This document shows, one piece after another, positions 56,601 to 64,000 of a stretch of DNA of 64,000 bases. Source of the DNA: Nemertoderma westbladi. Its lineage: Eukaryota > Xenacoelomorpha > Nemertodermatida > Nemertodermatidae. Below the pieces are notes generated by a model. It was given only the letters and a program-made list of their open reading frames with translations, had not been told where the DNA came from and ran no database searches. Within the stretch, counting starts at the first letter, position 1, and each line of letters starts with the position of its first letter. The DNA lies in the NCBI GenBank assembly GCA_032718475.1, contig JAUCBJ010009135.1, positions 62,001-126,000 of the forward strand, given 5' to 3'. The position numbers were made by a program, and so were the translations under genes.

Positions 56601-59600
56601 GCACTGTGGTGGTTGGAAGAGAGGTTCATTTATCCTGTACTACTGTATTAGCACTGTGGTGGTTGGAAGAGAGGTTCATTTATCCTGTACTACTGTATTA
56701 GCACTGTGGTGGTTGGAAGAGAGGTTCATTTATCCTGTGCTACTGTATTAGCACTTTGGTGGTTGGAAGAGAGGTTCATTTATCCTGTACTACTGTATTA
56801 GCACTGTGGTGGTTGGAAGAGAGGTTCATTTATCCTGTACTACTGTATTAGCACTGTGGTGGTTGGAAGAGAGGTTCATTCATCCTGTACAACTGTATTA
56901 GCACTGTGGTGGTTGGAAGAGAGGTTCATTTATCCTGTGCTACTGTATTAGCACTGTGGTGGTTGGAAGAGAGGTTCATTTATCCTGTACTACTGTATTA
57001 GCACTGTGGTGGTTGGAAGAGAGGTTCATTTATCCTGTACTACGTATTAACACTGTGGTGGTTGGAAGAGAGGTTCATTTATCCTGTAGTACTGTATTAG
57101 CACTGTGGTGGTTGGAAGAGAGGTTCATTTATCCTGTACTACTGTATTAGCACTGTGGTGGTTGGAAGAGAGGTTCATTTATCCTGTACTACTGTATTAG
57201 CACTGTGGTGGTTGGAAGAGAGGTTCATTTATCCTGTACTACAGTACGTATTAGCACTGTGGTGGTTGGAAGAGAGGTTCATTTATCCTGTACTACTGTA
57301 TTAGCACTGTGGTGGTTGGAAGAGAGGTTCATTTATCCTGTACTACTGTATTAGCACTGTGGTGGTTGGAAGAGAGGTTCATTTATCCTGTACTACTGTA
57401 TTAGCACTGTGGTGGTTGGAAGAGAGGTTAATTTATCCTGTACTACTGTATTAGCACTGTGGTGGTTGGAAGAGAGGTTAATTTATCCTGTACTACTGTA
57501 TTAGCACTGTGGTGGTTGGAAGAGAGGTTCATTTATCCTGTACTACTGTATTAGCACTGTGGTGGTTGGAAGAGAGGTTCATTTATCCTGTACTACTGTA
57601 TTAGCACTGTGGTGGTTGGAAGAGAGGTTAATTTATCCTGTACTACTGTATTAGCACTGTGGTGGTTGGAAGAGAGGTTCATTTATCCTGTACTACTGTA
57701 TTAGCACTGTGGTGGTTGGAAGAGAGGTTCATTTATCCGCTGTACTACTGTATTAGCACTGTGATGGTTGGAAGAGAGGTTCATTTATCCTGTACTACTG
57801 TATTAGCACTGTGGTGGTTGGAAGAGAGGTTCATTTATCCTGTACTACTGTATTAGCACTGTGGTGGTTGGAAGAGAGGTTCATTTATCCTGTACTACTG
57901 TATTAACACTGTGGTGGTTGGAAGAGAGGTTCATTTATCCTGTACTACTGTATTAACACTGTGGTGGTTGGAAGAGAGGTTCATTTATCCTGTACTACTG
58001 TATTAGCACTGTGGTGGTTGGAAGAGAGGTTCATTTATCCTGTACTACTGTATTAGCACTGTGGTGGTTGGAAGAGAGGTTCATTTATCCTGTACTACTG
58101 TATTAACACTGTGGTGGTTGGAAGAGAGGTGCATTTATCCTGTACTACTGTATTAGCAATGTGGTGGTTGGAAGAGAGGTTCATTTATCCTGTACTACTG
58201 TATTAGCACTGTGGTGGTTGGAAGAGAGGTTCATTTATCCTGTACTACTGTATTAGCACTGTGGTGGTTGGAAGAGAGGTTCATTTATCCTGTGCTACTG
58301 TATTAGCACTTTGGTGGTTGGAAGAGAGGTTCATTTATCCTGTACTACTGTATTAGCACTGTGGTGGTTGGAAGAGAGGTTCATTTATCCTGTACTACTG
58401 TATTAGCACTGTGGTGGTTGGAAGAGAGGTTCATTCATCCTGTACAACTGTATTAGCACTGTGGTGGTTGGAAGAGAGGTTCATTTATCCTGTGCTACTG
58501 TATTAGCACTGTGGTGGTTGGAAGAGAGGTTCATTTATCCGCTGTACTGCTGTATTAGCACTGTGGTGGTTGGAAGAGAGGTTCATTTATCCTGTACTAC
58601 TGTATTAGCACGGTGGTGGTTGGAAGAGAGGTTCATTTATCCTGTAGTACTGTATTAGCACTGTGGTGGTTGGAAGAGAGGTTCATTTATCCTGTACTAC
58701 TGTATTAGCACTGTGGTGGTTGGAAGAGAGGTTCATTTATCCTGTACTACTGTATTAGCACTGTGGTGGTTGGAAGAGAGGTTCATTTATCCTGTACTAC
58801 TGTATTAACACTGTGGTGGTTGGAAGAGAGGTTCATTTATCCTGTACTACTGTATTAGCACTGTGGTGGTTGGAAGAGAGGTTCATTTATCCTGTACTAC
58901 TGTATTAGCACTGTGGTGGTTGGAAGAGAGGTTCATTTATCCTGTACTACTGTATTAGCACTGTGGTGGTTGGAAGAGAGGTTCATTTATCCTGTACTAC
59001 TGTATTAGCACTGTGGTGGTTGGAAGAGAGGTTCATTTATCCTGTACTACTGTATTAGCACTGTGGTGGTTGGAAGAGAGGTTCATTTATCCTGTACTAC
59101 TGTATTAGCACTGTGGTGGTTGGAAGAGAGGTTCATTTATCCTGTACTACTGTATTAGCACTGTGGTGGTTGGAAGAGAGGTTCATTTATCCTGTACTAC
59201 TGTATTAGCACTGTGGTGGTTGGAAGAGAGGTTCATTTATCCTGTACTACTGTATTAGCACTGTGGTGGTTGGAAGAGAGGTTCATTTATCCTGTACTAC
59301 TGTATTAGCACTGTGGTGGTTGGAAGAGAGGTTCATTTATCCTGTACTACTGTATTAGCACTGTGGTGGTTGGAAGAGAGGTTCATTTATCCTGTACTAC
59401 TGTATTAGCACTGTGGTGGTTGGAAGAGAGGTTCATTTATCCTGTACTACTGTATTAGCACTGTGGTGGTTGGAAGAGAGGTTCATTTATCCTGTACTAC
59501 TGTATTAGCACTGTGGTGGTTGGAAGAGAGGTTCATTTATCCTGTACTACTGTATTAGCACTGTGGTGGTTGGAAGAGAGGTTCATTTATCCTGTACTAC

Positions 59601-62256
59601 TGTATTAGCACTGTGGTGGTTGGAAGAGAGGTTCATTTATCCTGTACTACTGTATTAGCACTGTGGTGGTTGGAAGAGAGGTTCATTTATCCTGTACTAC
59701 TGTATTAGCACTGTGGTGGTTGGAAGAGAGGTTCATTTATCCTGTACTACTGTATTAGCACTGTGGTGGTTGGAAGAGAGGTTCATTTATCCTGTACTAC
59801 TGTATTAGCACTGTGGTGGTTGGAAGAGAGGTTCATTTATCCTGTACTACTGTATTAGCACTGTGGTGGTTGGAAGAGAGGTTCATTTATCCTGTACTAC
59901 TGTATTAGCACTGTGGTGGTTGGAAGAGAGGTTCATTTATCCTGTACTACTGTATTAGCACTGTGGTGGTTGGAAGAGAGGTTCATTCATCCTGTACTAC
60001 TGTATTAGCACTGTGGTGGTTGGAAGAGAGGTTCATTTATCCTGTACTACTGTATTAGCACTGTGGTGGTTGGAAGAGAGGTTCATTTATCCTGTACTAC
60101 TGTATTAGCACTGTGGTGGTTGGAAGAGAGGTTCATTTATCCTGTACTACTGTATTAGCACTGTGGTGGTTGGAAGAGAGGTTCATTTATCCTGTACTAC
60201 TGTATTAGCACTGTGGTGGTTGGAAGAGAGGTTCATTTATCCTGTACTACTGTATTAGCACTGTGGTGGTTGGAAGAGAGGTTCATTTATCCTGTACTAC
60301 TGTATTAGCACTGTGGTGGTTGGAAGAGAGGTTCATTTATCCTGTACTACTGTATTAGCACTGTGGTGGTTGGAAGAGAGGTTCATTTATCCTGTACTAC
60401 TGTATTAGCACTGTGGTGGTTGGAAGAGAGGTTCATTTATCCTGTACTACTGTATTAGCACTGTGGTGGTTGGAAGAGAGGTTCATTTATCCTGTACTAC
60501 TGTATTAGCACTGTGGTGGTTGGAAGAGAGGTTCATTTATCCTGTACTACTGTATTAGCACTGTGGTGGTTGGAAGAGAGGTTCATTTATCCTGTACTAC
60601 TGTATTAGCACTGTGGTGGTTGGAAGAGAGGTTCATTTATCCTGTACTACTGTATTAGCACTGTGGTGGTTGGAAGAGAGGTTCATTTATCCTGTACTAC
60701 TGTATTAGCACTGTGGTGGTTGGAAGAGAGGTTCATTTATCCTGTACTACTGTATTAGCACTGTGGTGGTTGGAAGAGAGGTTAATTTATCCTGTACTAC
60801 TGTATTAGCACTGTGGTGGTTGGAAGAGAGGTTCATTTATCCTGTACTACTGTATTAGCACTGTGGTGGTTGGAAGAGAGGTTAATTTATCCTGTACTAC
60901 TGTATTAGCACTGTGGTGGTTGGAAGAGAGGTTCATTTATCCTGTACTACTGTATTAGCACTGTGGTGGTTGGAAGAGAGGTTCATTTATCCTGTACTAC
61001 TGTATTAGCACTGTGGTGGTTGGAAGAGAGGTTCATTTATCCTGTACTACTGTATTAGCACTGTGGTGGTTGGAAGAGAGGTTCATTTATCCTGTACTAC
61101 TGTATTAGCACTGTGGTGGTTGGAAGAGAGGTTCATTTATCCTGTACTACTGTATTAGCACTGTGGTGGTTGGAAGAGAGGTTCATTTATCCTGTACTAC
61201 TGTATTAGCACTGTGGTGGTTGGAAGAGAGGTTCATTTATCCTGTACTACTGTATTAGCACTGTGGTGGTTGGAAGAGAGGTTCATTTATCCTGTACTAC
61301 TGTATTAGCACTGTGGTGGTTGGAAGAGAGGTTCATTTATCCTGTACTACTGTATTAGCACTGTGGTGGTTGGAAGAGAGGTTCATTTATCCTNNNNNNN
61401 NNNNNNNNNNNNNNNNNNNNNNNNNNNNNNNNNNNNNNNNNNNNNNNNNNNNNNNNNNNNNNNNNNNNNNNNNNNNNNNNNNNNNNNNNNNNNTACTGTA
61501 TTAGCACTGTGGTGGTTGGAAGAGAGGTTCATTTATCCTGTACTACTGTATTAGCACTGTGATAGTTGGAAGAGAGGTTCATTTATCCTGTACTACTGTA
61601 TTAGCACTGTGGTGGTTGGAAGAAAGGTTCATTTATACTGTACTACTGTATTAACACTGGTGGTTGGAAGAGAGGTTCATTTATCCTGTACTACTGTATT
61701 AACACTGTGGTGGTTGGAAGAGAGGTTCATTTATCCTGTACTACTGTATTAGCACTGTGGTGGTTGGAAGAGAGGTTCATTTATCCCGTACTACTGTATT
61801 AGCACTGTGGTGGTTGGAAGAGAGGTTCATTTATCCTGTACTACTGTATTAGCACTGTGATAGTTGGAAGAGAGGTTCATTTATCCTGTACTACTGTATT
61901 AGCACTGTGATAGTTGGAAGAGAGGTTCATTTATCCTGTACTACTGTATTAGCACTGTGGTGGTTGGAAGAGAGGTTCATTTATCCTGTACTACTGTATT
62001 AGCACTGTGGTGCTTGGAAGAGAGGTTAATTTATCCTGTACTACTGTATTAGCACTGTGGTGGTTGGAAGAGAGGTTCATTTATCCTGTACTACTGTATT
62101 AGCACTGTGGTGGTTGGAAGAGAGGTTCATTTATCCTGTACTACTGTATTAGCACTGTGGTGCTTGGAAGAGAGGTTAATTTATCCTGTACTACTGTATT
62201 AGCACTGTGGTTGTTGGAAGAGAGGTTCATTTATCCTATACTACTGTATTAGCACT
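41621..62256. repeat. Giant 50-bp minisatellite array (~410 copies in the assembly)
   Basis: Head-to-tail 50-bp units share the core ggaagagaggttcatttatc and the half tactactgtattagcactg. Variant units mark larger duplicated blocks: gggtagcacactctgg at 42938, 44429 and 45470; a block repeated at 1591 bp (47048/48639); one repeated at 2004 bp (50941/52945); and one at 1653 and 1556 bp (54450/56103/57659). Units from about 58850 to 61390 are nearly uniform. Short frames of 63-66 codons inside are by-products of the period. The array is interrupted by a gap, so its real length is unknown. Confidence 0.98.
61394..61493. other. Assembly gap (100 N)
   Basis: Exactly 100 N inside the array, the usual placeholder for a gap of unknown size. 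Units on both sides are of the same family but the right side carries different variants (gtgatagttgg, ggtgcttgg). Confidence 0.98.
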
Positions 62257-62333
62257 GGCGGTGCAATTTTGTCGATAAGCCGGCACAGCATTCTTAAAAA
62301 TGCAGCTGCAATGCAGCATGCCGATCATAGTAG
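62257..62333 (+). repeat. Dispersed ~75-bp repeat, copy 2
   Basis: Nearly identical to 12845-12918. It sits inside the last unit of the 50-bp array: array sequence resumes at 62334 (tactgtattagcactgtgg) and ends at about 62360. This marks an insertion or exchange at the array edge. Confidence 0.75.
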
Positions 62334-62366
62334 TACTGTATTAGCACTGTGGTGGTTGGAGGAGAG

Positions 62367-62947
62367 GCAACGAGGCACAAGAGGAGGACGAGTATTGTGG
62401 GTAAGACTTTTGACTAACGGCAGACAACTCGTTAATGGTACCCATATGCTAAAGGCATTGCTCACTTCATGCTGCGCGAAGACCCCACGAACGTTTAATC
62501 ATATCATGTACGTACACCGATGATTTGGTGCTAATTTTACCATCTACAGTACAAAAGGTATGCAATTTTTGTTGAACAGATGTACTATATTCGGTAACAG
62601 CATCGATGTTTCGATGTCGTTATTTAATGCTAAAAAAAGTGCAACACTAATAGTCCGATCGCGTACTCAGTCAAAATGGGCATTTCCTAATTTTAAAATC
62701 AGTAACATGATTATTCCAGTAAAAGAGGCAATTAAATATCTTGGGCATATTATTACTGACACTATCAGATGACAAAGATATAGTAGACAATGTAGAAAGC
62801 TCTATTCGCAAGGTAATACAAGTTCGTGGGGTCTTCGCGCAGCACAAAGTGAGCAAAGCCTTTAGCATATGGGCACCATTAACGAGTTGTCTGCCGTTAG
62901 TCAGAAGTCTTCAACACAATACTCGTCCTCCCCTTGTGCCTCGTTGC
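62367..62947. mobile_element. LINE-derived foldback with ~127-bp inverted arms
   Basis: Arm 62367-62493 and the reverse complement of 62821-62947 match over about 127 bases with few mismatches, sharing gcaacgaggcacaag, ggacgagtattgtg, actaacggcagacaactcgt, gctgcgcgaagacccc and acgaac. The ~330-base centre encodes a broken reverse transcriptase. The structure could be a twin-primed or rearranged LINE insertion, or two nested insertions in opposite orientation. Confidence 0.7.
62513..62821 (+). pseudogene. Broken LINE reverse transcriptase fragment
   Basis: Codons from 62513 read YTDDLVLILPS, the catalytic box with Thr for Ala. After one frameshift near 62550 come MQFLLNRCTIFG, FNAKKSATLIV and KYLGHIITDT. 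After a second shift near 62760 comes SDDKDIVDNVESSIRK. The order and spacing fit RT motif C and the following thumb region. No family-specific call is possible, but it differs in sequence from the LINE at 28690-31520. Confidence 0.75.
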
Positions 62948-63180
62948 GTTCGTTCGTTTTTAACGAAACTTCAGATTCTTTCTAAACTTTTGCCGGACTA
63001 CATACGTACCAGGTTTCGTTTAATTTCATCAAGGAATAACCGAGTTATTAGCGTTCAAAAATTTACGACGACGACAGACGACGATGACAGACGATGACGA
63101 CGACGACAGACAACTCGCCAATGGCACCCATATGCTAAGGCTTCGCTCACTTTCTGGCTCGCCCCACAGTAGGTAATGCG
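62948..63180 (+). mobile_element. LINE 3'-tail fragment, plus orientation
   Basis: Matches the minus-strand copy at 12054-12225 and shows the tail order gcgttcaaaaatttacg, a (GACGAC/AGACG)n tract, cagacaactcgccaatgg and ggctcgccccaca. Degenerate GACAGACG tracts after gcgttcaaa are usual at the ends of invertebrate LINEs. It follows the foldback directly and may be its true 3' end. Confidence 0.6.
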
Positions 63181-63301
63181 ACATAGGCCCACCATATGCC
63201 ACCCGATCTGCGATCCACTATGCGCCGGTTTTATAGTAGGTACCTTCCACTAGTAGGTAGTAGGTGATGGGGCATGAATGTAAAATAACATTACAATCTA
63301 T
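63181..63301. other. Short spacer, nothing recognised
   Basis: Contains repeated GTAGGTA/TAGTAGG strings near 63235-63272 and no open frame of note. Confidence 0.4.
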
Positions 63302-63796
63302 AACACTACTACTGTACTACTACTAGGTCGAGTGTGCTCGGACAGTGGAAATGAGATCCTTCCAGGCGTCCCGATTCTACTACTGTACTACTACTAGGTC
63401 GAGCGAGCTCGGACAGTGGAAATGAGATCCTTCCAGGCGTCCCGATTCTACTACTGTACTACTACTAGGTCGAGCGAGCTCGGACAGTGGAAATGAGATC
63501 CTTCCAGGCTTCCCGATTCTCCAACTACTACTAGGTCGAGCGAACTCGGACAGTGGAAATGAGATCCTTCCAGGCTTCCCGATTCTCCAATTACTACTAC
63601 TAGGTCGAGCGAACTCGGACAGTGGAAATGAGATCCTTCCAGGCGTCCCGATTCTACTACTGTACTACTACTAGGTCGAGCGAGCTCGGACAGTGGAAAT
63701 GAGATCCTTCCAGGCTTCCCGATTCTCCAACTACTACTAGGTCGAGCGAACTCGGACAGTGGAAATGAGATCCTTCCTGGCTTCCCGATTCTCCAT
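63302..63796. repeat. 66-71-bp minisatellite built from a LINE C-terminus (7 copies)
   Basis: The string ggtcgagcgagctcggacag and its variants start units at 63326, 63397, 63468, 63534, 63603, 63674 and 63740. Unit lengths are 71 or 66-69 bp depending on whether the spacer is tactactgtactactac or a shorter ccaactactac form. On the minus strand most units read ENREAWKDLISTVRARST and then stop. Confidence 0.9.
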
Positions 63797-63854
63797 AGTT
63801 GTCGAAATTTCGTTCCTCTCAAGGTCAGTATCTACTACTTACCTTTTAAATTTG

Positions 63855-64000
63855 GTTTAATTCCGAGACAGCGATGCCGAGAAATTCGCGTTCAAACATT
63901 TACCAGACAGACAGACGGACGGACGGACGCACCATTTGCCCAATATAAACCGTATAACAAGGCTCGCGTCTCGCCCCACTATACACTTAGCCAAAGCGAG
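63855..64000 (+). mobile_element. Second LINE 3'-tail fragment, runs off the window
   Basis: Shows cgagaaattcgcgttcaaac, then atttacc, a (CAGA)n(CGGA)n tract at about 63904-63930, gcaccatttgccca and tctcgccccac. The order parallels 63035-63175 with clear divergence. It is a separate copy or a related family and continues past the window edge. Confidence 0.55.

Noticed and set aside
41978-61554. Many 63-66-codon frames starting MVVGREVH
   Set aside because: They are periodic by-products of the 50-bp array; each ends at a stop created by the frame shift between units.
63451-63822. 123-codon minus-strand frame with SGSLEGSHFHCPS repeats
   Set aside because: It is the wrong frame of the minisatellite; the neighbouring frame carries the LINE ORF2 C-terminal peptide.

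Overview
The window is from a metazoan (invertebrate-type) nuclear genome. It has AT-rich intergenic DNA, a non-LTR retrotransposon, several minisatellites, animal gene families and no bacterial-style operons. The species cannot be named from the sequence. Tandem repeats occupy more than half of the 64 kb, and one array contains an assembly gap of exactly 100 N. Two convincing protein-coding genes are present. The first (8147-9421, +) is an intron-free serine beta-lactamase/esterase-family protein with an N-terminal membrane anchor. The second (13027-27396, -) is an uninterrupted 4789-codon frame. Its first ~370 residues look like the four-helix pore domain of the LRRC8/pannexin large-pore channels, and the rest is about 43 fibronectin type III (FN3) domains. 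The last ~3,400 residues are built from a five-domain FN3 super-repeat. I know of no described channel with this architecture, and it is the main finding here. Layout: 1-1117 non-coding with a perfect hairpin and a tRNA-like SINE fragment; 1118-7832 a 50-bp minisatellite; 8147-9421 beta-lactamase-like gene; 10320-11708 degenerate and 68-bp tandem repeats; 12054-12915 retroelement tails and a dispersed repeat; 13027-27396 the giant gene; ~28690-31520 a frameshifted LINE on the minus strand; 31615-31632 an RFX X-box beside a CCAAT box; 31722-31901 a possible exon; 32700-33040 an inverted-repeat element; 33079-35563 a 59-bp array; 36874-37620 a second 68-bp array; 37758-40328 a 45-bp array that is open in three frames; 40390-40590 a 42-bp array; 41621-62256 a 20.6-kb, 50-bp array with internal 1-2 kb duplications; 62257-64000 LINE fragments, a foldback and a minisatellite derived from a LINE C-terminus. 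The two genes show no sign of working together. The giant protein, if LRRC8-like in topology, would put a long FN3 rod on the cytosolic side of a large-pore channel, where vertebrate LRRC8 proteins carry leucine-rich repeats. The minisatellite family with a 68-bp unit occurs on both sides of this gene and as a remnant upstream of it. Most other short open frames are antisense or repeat-driven.
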